Source of the DNA: Proteobacteria bacterium SG_bin9
GTDB lineage: Bacteria > Pseudomonadota > Alphaproteobacteria > Rhizobiales > Xanthobacteraceae
Direction: 5' to 3'
Assembly: GCA_002083525.1 (NCBI GenBank)
Contig: LWDM01000039.1
Location: 2,172-44,775, forward strand
Length of the DNA stretch: 42,604 bases
The notes under the pieces: generated by a model
Seen by the model: only the letters and a program-made list of their open reading frames with translations
The model's database searches: none
What the model was told of the DNA's origin: nothing
Shown: positions 1-7,619 of the stretch, piece by piece
How positions within the stretch are numbered: the first letter of the stretch is position 1
How the letters are laid out: every line of letters starts with the position of its first letter
Position numbers and translations under genes: made by a program

Positions 1-247
1 CGCGGTCGGCGCCCATGGCGAGCGCGGTGCGGATGGTTTCGGTCGCCTGCTGCGGACCGATCGATGCGACGACAACCTCGGTCGCCTTGCCCGCTTCTTT
101 CAGACGCAGCGCTTCCTCGACGGCGATTTCGTCGAAGGGGTTCATCGACATCTTGACGTTGGCGAGTTCGACGCCCGAGCCATCGCTCTTGACGCGGATC
201 TTGACGTTGTAATCGACGACGCGTTTGACAGGTACCAGAACCTTCAT
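1..247 (-). CDS. etfB: Electron transfer flavoprotein beta subunit, 5' part only
   Basis: The first 82 codons are visible; the gene runs off the left edge. The N-terminus MKVLVPVKRVVDYNVKIRVK followed by a SMNPFDEIAVEEALRLKE stretch is characteristic of EtfB. EtfB binds AMP and, with the FAD-carrying EtfA, passes electrons from acyl-CoA and other dehydrogenases to ETF-quinone oxidoreductase. The ATG at 247 has an AGAGG ribosome binding site just upstream on the minus strand. It lies 143 bp downstream of the adenosyltransferase gene in the same direction, so the two may be co-transcribed; etfA is expected beyond the window edge. Only the incompleteness limits confidence. Confidence 0.93.
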   Translation of the reverse strand, partial: MKVLVPVKRVVDYNVKIRVKSDGSGVELANVKMSMNPFDEIAVEEALRLKEAGKATEVVVASIGPQQATETIRTALAMGADR

Positions 248-390
248 GGGCCTCTTTCGCATTCTGTTCGGGAATATGGGCGCGGAACCTAAAGGCCCAG
301 CCTAGCCCGGTCAACGCGAGAAGGGCGGAAAATATCCCGGTTTTGGAGGGTTCTGCGTTCCGGTTTCGCAGAGCTATTCCGCATAGCGAT

Positions 391-975
391 CTAGCGGTTT
401 TGGCCCGGTACCCAGAGCACGTCGCCCGCGCCGCGATCGTTCAAGGTGCGGCTTGCGACAAAAAGGAAATCGGACAAGCGGTTCATGTACTGAATCGCGG
501 CGTCAGTAACAGGTTCATTCGGCTGGGATGCCAGTTCGACCATCACCCGCTCAGCACGGCGGCAGACGGTACGGGCCAAGTGAAGATGGGCTGAGGCCGC
601 GGTTCCCCCCGGCAGCACGAACGAATTCAATGGCAGCAAGTCCGCGTTGAGCCGGTCGATATCCTGTTCGAGACGTGCGACCTGGGTCGCCAGCACACGC
701 AGGCGCTCGGCCTTGTCCGGACGTTGCGGGACGGCGAGATCGGCGCCGAGATCGAACAGATCGTTCTGGATGCGGGCGAGCATGCGGTCGACGGTCTCGC
801 CGTCGCCCAGTGCGCCTTTGAGATGCAAGCGGATGAGGCCGATCACCGCATTGGTCTCGTCCACGGTTCCATAAGCTTCGATGCGCAGATCGTATTTCGG
901 CCGCCGCTCTCCGCTGCCAAGCGCAGTGGTGCCGTCGTCGCCGGTGCGGGTGTAGATGCGGTTGAGGACGACCAT
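391..975 (-). CDS. Cob(I)yrinic acid a,c-diamide adenosyltransferase, PduO type
   Basis: A 194-residue protein at the usual length for PduO-type ATP:cob(I)alamin adenosyltransferases, which move the 5'-deoxyadenosyl group of ATP onto Co(I) corrinoid to form coenzyme B12. Family motifs appear in order: TRTGDDGTT near residue 9, AYGTVDETNAVIG near 34, LFDLGADLA near 73, FVLPGGT near 119, an ARTVCRRAER segment and YMNRLSDFLF near the C-terminus. The start at 975 has a strong GAGGAGAGAG ribosome binding site. It begins 12 nt after the stop of the small membrane protein gene upstream, implying a shared transcript. No cobalamin riboswitch was seen upstream. Confidence 0.93.
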   Translation of the reverse strand: MVVLNRIYTRTGDDGTTALGSGERRPKYDLRIEAYGTVDETNAVIGLIRLHLKGALGDGETVDRMLARIQNDLFDLGADLAVPQRPDKAERLRVLATQVARLEQDIDRLNADLLPLNSFVLPGGTAASAHLHLARTVCRRAERVMVELASQPNEPVTDAAIQYMNRLSDFLFVASRTLNDRGAGDVLWVPGQNR

Positions 976-987
976 TTCTCTCTCCTC

Positions 988-1185
988 TCAGCGCGTACCC
1001 ATCGCCCATAGCGCGAGCATGGCAATGACGATGGCGACGAACTGCAGCAGCACCCGCATGCGCATCAAGCGCTGCGACGTATTCGGCGATCCGCCGCGCA
1101 TCATGTTGAACAAGCCGAGCAGCAAGACCACCGTGACGGCGGCCAGCGCGATCGGCAGGATGAAAGTGGAGAGAAACGAACCCAT
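988..1185 (-). CDS. HIG1-like twin transmembrane small protein
   Basis: A 65-residue protein with two membrane segments, roughly residues 7-27 and 46-62, joined by a short basic loop containing MMRGGSPNTSQRLMRMRV. This matches the bacterial HIG1_N family of twin-helix small proteins, whose mitochondrial relatives assist respiratory supercomplexes; the bacterial role is not established. It is the first gene of a likely minus-strand operon with the adenosyltransferase and etfB. The ribosome binding site is weak. Family assignment is fairly secure, function is inference. Confidence 0.8.
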   Translation of the reverse strand: MGSFLSTFILPIALAAVTVVLLLGLFNMMRGGSPNTSQRLMRMRVLLQFVAIVIAMLALWAMGTR

Positions 1186-1323
1186 AACGGCTACTTAACA
1201 CCCGCGCGGCGGCAGCGCCATAACCCGCTCGCCGCAAACTCCGGCCTGCCTGTGTTCACGTTCGCGTGGCGCGATGCGCGCGTGTGCCTTATGATTCCAC
1301 CGCCGCCGCGGCACGGAGGATCG

Positions 1324-2217
1324 GTGAAGCAGCTTCGCTATGTTTACAACGTCGCCATGGAGGCCTTTTATGCCTTCCTCGCCGACGACGGCTGGGCGAT
1401 TGCAAGCCACATCGCGCTCTCGGCGCTGATGGCGATGTTTCCGTTCCTGATCGTGATCACCGCGCTCGCCGGATTCTTCGGCACCCAAGAGCTCGCCGAT
1501 CAGGCGGTCGAGATGATGCTGGAGACCTGGCCGAAGCGGGTAGCCGATTCATTGTCCGGCGAAATTCACAACGTACTCACCGGCGCAAGCAGCCAGGCGC
1601 TCACCGTCGGTGTCGTGCTCGCGATCTACTTCGCCTCGAACGGCGTCGAGAGCCTGCGCGTCGCACTCAACCGCGCCTATGGCGTGATCGAGCAGCGCAG
1701 CTGGTACTGGCTGCGGCTGGAATCGATCGGCTACACACTGGTCGCCGCCGCCGCGTCGCTGGCGCTGGCGTTCCTGATCGTGCTCGGACCGCTGATCATC
1801 GCCACCGCGCGCAAGTACATTCCGCTGAAGATCGAATCCAACGAAAGCCTGCTCGACATCGCGCGCTACGCGATCGCGATCACGGCGCTGATTGCCTCGC
1901 TGTTCATGGTGCACGCATGGTTGCCGGCCGGACGGCGCAGCTTCATGCAAATTTTGCCCGGCATCGTCGTGACGATGGTGGCCTCGCTAATCTCCGGCAT
2001 GGTGTTCGGCGAATACCTCGCACGCTTCGCCTACAACTACGTCACGACCTATGCCGGTCTCGCGTCGGTGATGATCGCGCTGGTGTTTCTGTATTTCATC
2101 GCCGCGATCTTCGTTTACGGCGGCGAACTCAATGCGGCGATCATGAAGACGCGGCCGCCGCGCGCCGGGTCGCAGCCTGAAGCGCCGCAGCCAATGAACG
2201 CGGAGACACTGGTTTGA
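1324..2217 (+). CDS. YihY/BrkB family inner membrane protein
   Basis: A 297-residue polytopic protein with about six membrane segments and the family's conserved LADDGWAIASHIALSALMA region near the N-terminus, ending in a VYGGELNAAI block typical of YihY/BrkB (UPF0761). Family members were once called ribonuclease BN, which is now known to be wrong; the actual role is unknown. The GTG at 1324 is preferred because GGAGGA sits a few bases upstream and family members start near this point. ATG 1291 and a longer frame to 1252 are alternatives. Its 3' end overlaps the convergent histidine kinase gene by 77 bp. Confidence 0.85.
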   Translation: MKQLRYVYNVAMEAFYAFLADDGWAIASHIALSALMAMFPFLIVITALAGFFGTQELADQAVEMMLETWPKRVADSLSGEIHNVLTGASSQALTVGVVLAIYFASNGVESLRVALNRAYGVIEQRSWYWLRLESIGYTLVAAAASLALAFLIVLGPLIIATARKYIPLKIESNESLLDIARYAIAITALIASLFMVHAWLPAGRRSFMQILPGIVVTMVASLISGMVFGEYLARFAYNYVTTYAGLASVMIALVFLYFIAAIFVYGGELNAAIMKTRPPRAGSQPEAPQPMNAETLV

Positions 2218-3427
2218 CCAGGAACGCGTGAGCGCCCGCGGCCAGCGCCGCGGCCTCATCGCTGTTGCGTCCGGAGACGCCGATCACCGCGACGCGGCCC
2301 GGGTCGCCCGCGAGGGCACGGATGCGCCGGATGGTTTCAACGCCGTTGATGCCCGGCAACACCATATCCATCAGCACCACGTCGAAACCGCCGCGCAGCA
2401 GCCGTTCGAGCGCAACCTCGCCCTGGCTGACGAACTCGGTCACATGACCGAGCTCGGTCAGGATCGCATTCAGCACCACGCGGCCGAACGGGTTGTCTTC
2501 GACGCTGAGAACATGAAGGCCGGTCACGCCCGCGTCGCATATGTCGCTCGCCGCGCGCTTCGGCAGATCCGCGTGCTGCAACACCACGGTCAGCGTGAAA
2601 ACCGTGCCGCCGCCGTCACGCGCGGCGGCCGTGATATCGCCGCCCATGGCGCGGGCGATCTGCTTCACCGAGGAGAGACCAAGCCCGGCGCCGCCGAAGC
2701 GCGCGGCGATCGAGACGTTGGCCTGCGAGAACGGCTTGAACAGCTTCTTGATCTCGGCAAGTGACAGGCCGATGCCGCTGTCGGAAATGGTGAAGGTCAC
2801 CGCGACCTTGCGGCCGCGCAGGCTCTTCGCCGCGACATCGAGGCCGACTTCGCCCCGTTCGGTGAACTTCACCGCGTTGTCGATCAGGTTCTCGAGCGCC
2901 GCCCGCAAGCGAATGGCGTCGCCGATGGCGAACGGCGGCAACGTATCGGAGACGGTGACGGTCGGCCGCAATCCCTTGGCGGCGGCGCGGCCGGCAAGCG
3001 AATCGCCGGCGGTACGCGCGAGGATGCGCAGATCGAAGAAATCCTGCCGCACGCCGAGCTCGGCGTGGCCGCTGCGCGCCGCATCGACGAACAGAGTCGC
3101 TAGTCCTGCGAGATGCTCCGCGCCGGCTTTGATGGTGTCGACCCAGCGCCGCTCGCGCTCGTCGAGATCGGAGGTCGCGAGCAGATCGCTAACCGCGAGG
3201 ATGCCGGTCAACGGCGTGCGGACTTCATGCGCGAAGGCGGCGAGCGCCGCTTCGATCGCATTCTGGTGCAGGCGCGGAGCTGGTTTTCCGCCTCGTGGTT
3301 TTGCGCTTTTCGATTTCGCCCGCTTGCGGATGGCCGACCGCTTCACCAACGGGAGCGCCTTTCGGGCACGCGGCTTCGGAGCCTTGCGTGCCTTTCGCTT
3401 TCGCTTCAGGCGCGATCCCGGTGACAT
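2141..3427 (-). CDS. Soluble hybrid histidine kinase with very basic N-terminal tail
   Basis: A 428-residue protein with no sensor domain or membrane segment. Residues 1-50 are extremely rich in Lys and Arg. A HisKA domain follows with FAHEVRTPLTG (phospho-acceptor His67), then HATPase motifs ENLIDNAVKF (Asn180 region), ISDSGIGL and GGAGLGLS, and a C-terminal receiver domain with Asp354 in LMDMVLPG and Lys405 in FLVKP. All catalytic residues are present. ATG 3427 is chosen over the longer frame to 3481 because of an AGGGAG ribosome binding site. It lies 69 bp downstream of gluQRS in the same direction, a probable operon. Its signal and its partner are unknown. Confidence 0.88.
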   Translation of the reverse strand: MSPGSRLKRKRKARKAPKPRARKALPLVKRSAIRKRAKSKSAKPRGGKPAPRLHQNAIEAALAAFAHEVRTPLTGILAVSDLLATSDLDERERRWVDTIKAGAEHLAGLATLFVDAARSGHAELGVRQDFFDLRILARTAGDSLAGRAAAKGLRPTVTVSDTLPPFAIGDAIRLRAALENLIDNAVKFTERGEVGLDVAAKSLRGRKVAVTFTISDSGIGLSLAEIKKLFKPFSQANVSIAARFGGAGLGLSSVKQIARAMGGDITAAARDGGGTVFTLTVVLQHADLPKRAASDICDAGVTGLHVLSVEDNPFGRVVLNAILTELGHVTEFVSQGEVALERLLRGGFDVVLMDMVLPGINGVETIRRIRALAGDPGRVAVIGVSGRNSDEAAALAAGAHAFLVKPVSPRSLAAALQAATRRAAAASS

Positions 3428-3496
3428 GATTCTCCCTGTCCCACCGCCTCGCATCATGGCAGGGGCCCCAACCGGAGTCACGCTGCGGACGCGATG

Positions 3497-4375
3497 CTAA
3501 CCGGCTTCAACACCGGCCAATTTTCGTACCTCGGCCGGCGTCACGCCCTGCGCGCGCAGTTCCCGAAGCGACTTTGACCCGGCGGATTTCGACAGCTTCG
3601 CGCCCGACGCATCGCGAATCAGCATGTGGTGACGGTACACCGGCTGCGGAAGCCCGAGCAGCTCCTGCAGCAGGCGGTGAATGCTCGTCGCCCAGAACAG
3701 ATCCTGCCCGCGCACCACATCGGTAATTCCCTGCAGCGCGTCGTCGATCACGACCGCGAGGTGATAGCTCGCCGGGGTTTCCTTCCGGCCCAGCACCACA
3801 TCGCCCCAGGCCTCAGGATGGGCTGCCACACGGCCGGTCTCGCCGGACGGTCCCTCCCCCTGCTCCGTCCAGTGCAAGGGGTCGATGCGGCGCATCACGT
3901 CGGCCATGCGCAACCGCTGCGAGAACGGGAGACCGGATTGAATAAGCCGCTCTTGTTCCGCAGCCGTTTGCGACGCGCCGGCGCCCGGATAGAGCGGCGC
4001 GCCGTCCGGATCGCGTGGCCAGGGCCCTTCCACCTCACGCTCGGCGACGAGGTGCGCGATTTCGGCGCGGCTCTCGAAGCTGCGGTAAAGCAGCCCTTCC
4101 TGCGCAAGCCGCTCAAGGGATTTGCCGTAGAGGCGGAAATGCTCCGACTGCCGCCGGACCGGCTCCTCCCACGTCAATCCGAGCCATCCGAGATCCTCAG
4201 TGATCGCTGCTGCAAATTCCGGGCGGCAGCGCGTCGTATCCGTATCCTCGATCCGCAACAGAAAGCGGCCGCCGCGATCGCGCGCGAGATCGAAGTTCAG
4301 CAGCGCGGAGCGTGCGTGGCCGAGATGGAGATAGCCGTTCGGGCTTGGCGCAAATCGGAAAACGGGTGGCGGCAT
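3497..4375 (-). CDS. gluQ: Glutamyl-queuosine tRNA(Asp) synthetase
   Basis: A 292-residue class I synthetase fragment-type enzyme lacking the anticodon-binding domain of GluRS. It activates glutamate and attaches it to queuosine in the anticodon of tRNA-Asp. Signature motifs are FAPSPNGYLHLGHA at the N-terminus (HIGH-like) and AKLSKS near residue 264 (KMSKS-like), with LLRIEDTD between. The zinc-ligand cysteines of the E. coli enzyme are absent: the equivalent segment reads LLYRSFESRAEI. This appears normal for relatives in this order. The start is 36 bp from the divergent glycosylase gene, so the two share a very short promoter region. Confidence 0.92.
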   Translation of the reverse strand: MPPPVFRFAPSPNGYLHLGHARSALLNFDLARDRGGRFLLRIEDTDTTRCRPEFAAAITEDLGWLGLTWEEPVRRQSEHFRLYGKSLERLAQEGLLYRSFESRAEIAHLVAEREVEGPWPRDPDGAPLYPGAGASQTAAEQERLIQSGLPFSQRLRMADVMRRIDPLHWTEQGEGPSGETGRVAAHPEAWGDVVLGRKETPASYHLAVVIDDALQGITDVVRGQDLFWATSIHRLLQELLGLPQPVYRHHMLIRDASGAKLSKSAGSKSLRELRAQGVTPAEVRKLAGVEAG

Positions 4376-4411
4376 TGATCCTGTTTAGCAGAACCACCAC
4401 ACTGGAACGCA

Positions 4412-5191
4412 ATGACCATTCACCTCAAGACGCAGGCCGATCTCGATGACGCGCTGGTCACGCTTCTGAAGCTGGACCCGCGACTCGTACCCATCATGGC
4501 AATGACCGGAACGCCGGCGTTGCGCCAGCGCGCGCCGGGGTTCGCGGGCCTTGCGACCATTGTCTGCGGCCAGCAGCTCTCCACATCGGCGGCTGCAGCG
4601 ATCTGGGGGCGGGTCAGCGCCGCCTTCGATCCGTTCGAACCCGCAACGATCCTCAAGGCGCGAACAGATCGGCTTGGACGTTTGGGATTGTCCGCGGCGA
4701 AGATCAAGTCGCTGAAGTTCATCGCCCGCGAACTTGCGGAGGAACGGCTTAATCTCGACGTGCTCGCTGAGCAGGACGCGGATGCCTCGCATCACGCACT
4801 CACGCAACTGCCCGGCATCGGGCCGTGGACCGCCGACATCTATCTGCTGTTCTGTCTCGGGCACGGCGACGCATGGCCTGCGGGCGATCTCGCGATTCAG
4901 GAAGCCATGCGCATCGGACTTGGTCTTGCAACGCGCCCCACCGAAAAACAGATGGCGCCACTCGCCGAAATCTGGCGGCCCGTGCGCGGCGCGGCGGCAC
5001 ATCTGTGGTGGTCGTATTATCGCGTTCTGAAAAAACGCGAGGGTGTGATCGCCGACCAAAAAGCGAAAACCACTTCGTCGAAAGGTAAACCGGCAGTGCA
5101 AAGGAAACAGCCGGTGAAGAAGAAACCGGCTGTGAAGAAGCAAGTCGCGAACGCGCGCGCGGCGAAGAAGCGCAGCACTAAAACATCCTGA
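4412..5191 (+). CDS. AlkA-type DNA-3-methyladenine glycosylase (HhH-GPD) with basic C-terminal tail
   Basis: A 259-residue base-excision repair enzyme that removes alkylated purines. The helix-hairpin-helix is LPGIGPWTADIYLL near residue 132, followed by the catalytic Asp in AWPAGDLAIQ near residue 156. An upstream segment, FAGLATIVCGQQLSTSAA, is also typical. It lacks the extra N-terminal domain of E. coli AlkA. The last 55 residues form a Lys/Ala/Pro-rich tail resembling histone H1 tails, which probably binds DNA non-specifically. It is divergent from gluQRS with a 36-bp spacer. Confidence 0.9.
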   Translation: MTIHLKTQADLDDALVTLLKLDPRLVPIMAMTGTPALRQRAPGFAGLATIVCGQQLSTSAAAAIWGRVSAAFDPFEPATILKARTDRLGRLGLSAAKIKSLKFIARELAEERLNLDVLAEQDADASHHALTQLPGIGPWTADIYLLFCLGHGDAWPAGDLAIQEAMRIGLGLATRPTEKQMAPLAEIWRPVRGAAAHLWWSYYRVLKKREGVIADQKAKTTSSKGKPAVQRKQPVKKKPAVKKQVANARAAKKRSTKTS

Positions 5192-5262
5192 CGGCAGTTG
5201 TCACGCGCCTGTTATTGTTGAGGGGATTATAGTACCGCCAAAATTTGCACGGAGTGCTCAAC

Positions 5263-6348
5263 GTGACAGCCACGGACTTCATTGTCGCCCGTAACGACCT
5301 CAAGCAAACGAAACTGATCGACAGCGCTACCACCGGCGACGCGCTTCCAGCCGATGCGCTGCTCGTGAAGGTCGATCGCTTCGCGTTCACGGCCAACAAC
5401 ATCACCTATGCAGTGCTCGGCGATCAGTTGAAGTACTGGAGTCTATTTCCGGAGCCGGAGGGCTTCGGCAACATTCCGGTGTGGGGCTTCGGCGAAGTGA
5501 TCGAATCCAAACACTCCGACATCACAAAAGGCGAGAGGCTCTTCGGCTATTTCCCGATGGCGACGCACCTCGTCATCGAACCGGTGAACGTTAACAAGCG
5601 CGGCTTCAGCGATGGCGCCGCCCATCGCCAAGGCGTCTCGCCCGTCTACAACAATTACACGCGCGTCAGTGACAATGCGGCGTTCGCGGGCAAGCAGGGC
5701 GACTATCAGGCGCTGCTGCGGCCGCTGTTCATGCTGTCGTTCATGGTCGACGACTATCTCGCGGAGAACGATTTCTTCGGCGCCCGCAACGTCGTACTAT
5801 CGAGCGCATCGAGCAAGACCGCCTTCGGCCTCGCGCACCTCGTGCATACGCTACGCAAGCCGATCCGCGTGACCGGTTTGACATCTCCGTCCAACGCGGC
5901 GTTCGTGCGCTCGCTCGGCTGCTATGACGAAGTCGTGACATACGACGCCATCGGCGCGCTGCCGCAAGAGCCAACCGCGTTCGTTGATATGGCGGGCAGC
6001 GCCGACCTGCGCCGCAAGCTGCATCATCATCTCGGCGAGCGCCTCGTCTATAGCGGCCGCGTGGGTCTGACCCACCTCGATCCCGATCAGGGCGAGGAAA
6101 GCCTCCCCGGCGCCAAGCCGCAGTGGTTCTTCGCGCCCGATCAGATTCGCAAGCGCGCCAAGGAATGGGGACCCGGCGGGCTCGATCAGCGATTCGGCGC
6201 AGCCTGGGTCACGCTGACGCCGCGGCTCGACCGGTGGATCACGGTCAGCGAAGGCCGCGGGCCCGAGGCCGTGAAACAGGTCTATCTCGAAACGTTGTCG
6301 GGCCGCGTCAGCCCGGATCAGGCTCACATTTTATCGATGTGGAAGTGA
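5263..6348 (+). CDS. DUF2855 family protein
   Basis: A 361-residue protein recognised as DUF2855. The N-terminal half resembles a GroES-like medium-chain reductase fold (LLVKVDRFAFTANNITYAV, then PVWGFGEVIES). The central part, with NVVLSSASSKTAFGLA near residue 180, looks like a degenerate nucleotide-binding segment without a clean GxGxxG. It could be an NAD(P)-dependent enzyme, but no substrate is known. The GTG at 5263 is chosen because GGAG lies eight bases upstream; a TTG at 5245 would add six residues. It stands alone, 71 bp after the glycosylase gene. Confidence 0.82.
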   Translation: MTATDFIVARNDLKQTKLIDSATTGDALPADALLVKVDRFAFTANNITYAVLGDQLKYWSLFPEPEGFGNIPVWGFGEVIESKHSDITKGERLFGYFPMATHLVIEPVNVNKRGFSDGAAHRQGVSPVYNNYTRVSDNAAFAGKQGDYQALLRPLFMLSFMVDDYLAENDFFGARNVVLSSASSKTAFGLAHLVHTLRKPIRVTGLTSPSNAAFVRSLGCYDEVVTYDAIGALPQEPTAFVDMAGSADLRRKLHHHLGERLVYSGRVGLTHLDPDQGEESLPGAKPQWFFAPDQIRKRAKEWGPGGLDQRFGAAWVTLTPRLDRWITVSEGRGPEAVKQVYLETLSGRVSPDQAHILSMWK

Positions 6349-6453
6349 TATCGAGCAGCTCTGGAACACCGCGGCTATGCTCTTCACAATGCCGTCACGC
6401 TGCCTGTAGTATGTCGTCCCATAACTGCTTCGGCAGAAATGCTGGGCGGGTCT

Positions 6454-7029
6454 ATGGAGGCGAGGCGTTACTTGAACGCGCATGTCCCACACGGCGGCTG
6501 GCCGGCACTCGTACTGAACGCGGACTTCCGGCCGCTGAGTTACTATCCGCTCTCGCTTTGGTCGTGGCAGGACGCGATCAAGGCGGTGTTCCTCGACCGC
6601 GTCAACATCGTCGCCAACTACGATCAGGCGGTGCATAGCCCGTCGTTCGAAATGAAGCTGCCGAGCGTGGTCTCGCTCAAATCCTTCGTCAGGCCGACGA
6701 CCCATCCCGCCTTCACCCGCTTCAACGTGTTCCTGCGCGATCGCTTCACCTGCCAGTACTGCTACGCGCAGGACGACCTGACCTTCGATCATATCCTGCC
6801 GCGTTCGAAGGGCGGACAGACCACGTGGGAAAACGTCGTTGCCGCATGTTCGCCGTGCAATCTGCGCAAAGGCAATCTGACGACGGCGCAGGCGAAGATG
6901 TGGCCGCGGCAAACGCCGTTCGCGCCGAGCGTGCATCAACTGCATCGTAACGGACGGCTGTTTCCGCCGAACTATCTGCACGATAGCTGGCTCGACTATC
7001 TCTATTGGGACACCGAACTCGATCCGTAG
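6454..7029 (+). CDS. HNH endonuclease family protein
   Basis: A protein of about 191 residues. The HNH/treble-clef core spans roughly residues 90-145, with paired cysteines in FTCQYCYAQDDL and AACSPCNLRKGN bracketing the TFDHILPRSKGG catalytic motif. The N-terminal part (HGGWPALVLNADFRPLSYY) and C-terminal LHDSWLDYLYW are strongly conserved in Hyphomicrobiales as I remember the family. No restriction, toxin or intein partner is present, so a house-keeping DNA role is likelier than defence. Start is uncertain: ATG 6439, ATG 6454 and TTG 6472 are all in frame, and the last has a GAGG site and gives the family-like N-terminus MNAHVPHGG. Confidence 0.88.
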   Translation: MEARRYLNAHVPHGGWPALVLNADFRPLSYYPLSLWSWQDAIKAVFLDRVNIVANYDQAVHSPSFEMKLPSVVSLKSFVRPTTHPAFTRFNVFLRDRFTCQYCYAQDDLTFDHILPRSKGGQTTWENVVAACSPCNLRKGNLTTAQAKMWPRQTPFAPSVHQLHRNGRLFPPNYLHDSWLDYLYWDTELDP

Positions 7030-7093
7030 CGGTCGGGAACTGGCGCAGCGTTTGCTGATTTGTTGTTGGGCTTAACCTCGGCACGGAGCAGAC

Positions 7094-7249
7094 ATGGCAA
7101 GCCACGCGAACATGGCGTTTCTCTTTCTGGAGATCACACTGGCTCTGGCCGCGATGCTCATGTGGGCATTCTGGTCGCTCGAGCAGTGGCGGGACCGGCA
7201 GGAGATCTTCCGCCGCCTCGATCTTTTCGACGTCCACAAGCGCAAGTAA
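7094..7249 (+). CDS. Small single-pass membrane protein, copy 1 of a tandem pair
   Basis: A 51-residue ORF with ATG at 7094 preceded by CGGAG. One hydrophobic segment (about residues 8-27) leads into WAFWSLEQWRDRQ and a charged tail ending VHKRK. The same WAFWxLxQWR core occurs in the next small gene, 148 bp downstream, and the 47 bp before each start codon are clearly related. The parallel layout, ribosome site and conserved core support a real gene. The predicted topology is a single helix with a basic cytoplasmic tail. Function is unknown. Confidence 0.7.
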   Translation: MASHANMAFLFLEITLALAAMLMWAFWSLEQWRDRQEIFRRLDLFDVHKRK

Positions 7250-7397
7250 CAGAACGTCAGGCGCAATCTCTGACAATGGGTCGGCCCGATCGGCACCCGG
7301 ATGGCCGCCCGCAGGGCTGGTATGCCTGCCTAACATCTAACCAATGGCATAGCGCTTGCTTATTTGACTCCAGCATCAACCTGATTGCGGAGCACAT

Positions 7398-7553
7398 ATG
7401 AGCAATCTCAGCGACGCGGATTTTGCGTTTCTGCTGATCGACATCATTCTGGTGTTGGGCGGACTGCTGACCTGGGCGTTCTGGACGCTGGATCAGTGGC
7501 GCGAAAAGAAATTGAGGCGGCTCTCGATCATCGAGGTCATCCGCCACAAGTAA
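7398..7553 (+). CDS. Small single-pass membrane protein, copy 2 of a tandem pair
   Basis: A 51-residue ORF, ATG at 7398 with GCGGAG upstream. It has an acidic N-terminus (SNLSDAD), one hydrophobic helix of about residues 9-25, then WAFWTLDQWREKK and a tail ending EVIRHK. It is paralogous to the gene at 7094-7249: the aromatic WAFW core, the QWR motif and the basic tail correspond, but the helix and tail lengths have shifted by two residues. It ends 8 bp before a strong intrinsic terminator, so it is probably the last gene of its transcript. Function unknown. Confidence 0.72.
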   Translation: MSNLSDADFAFLLIDIILVLGGLLTWAFWTLDQWREKKLRRLSIIEVIRHK

Positions 7554-7561
7554 TCACACAA

Positions 7562-7595
7562 AAGGCCGGGCAATGCCCGGCCTTCGTGTTTTGTT
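7562..7595 (+). terminator. Rho-independent terminator after the microprotein pair
   Basis: Arms AAGGCCGGGC and GCCCGGCCTT pair perfectly around an AAT loop (7562-7584), followed by a T-rich stretch, TCGTGTTTTGTT. It closes the plus-strand microprotein genes. Its stem is symmetrical enough to also serve the minus-strand pseudogene ending at 7620. Confidence 0.88.
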
Positions 7596-7619
7596 AACCC
7601 GAGTCCGGTGACTCAAATA

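Noticed and set aside
6454..7029. The HNH protein as part of a restriction or toxin system
   Set aside because: No methylase, immunity or mobile gene is nearby, and the family is widely conserved as a lone gene in this order, as far as I recall.
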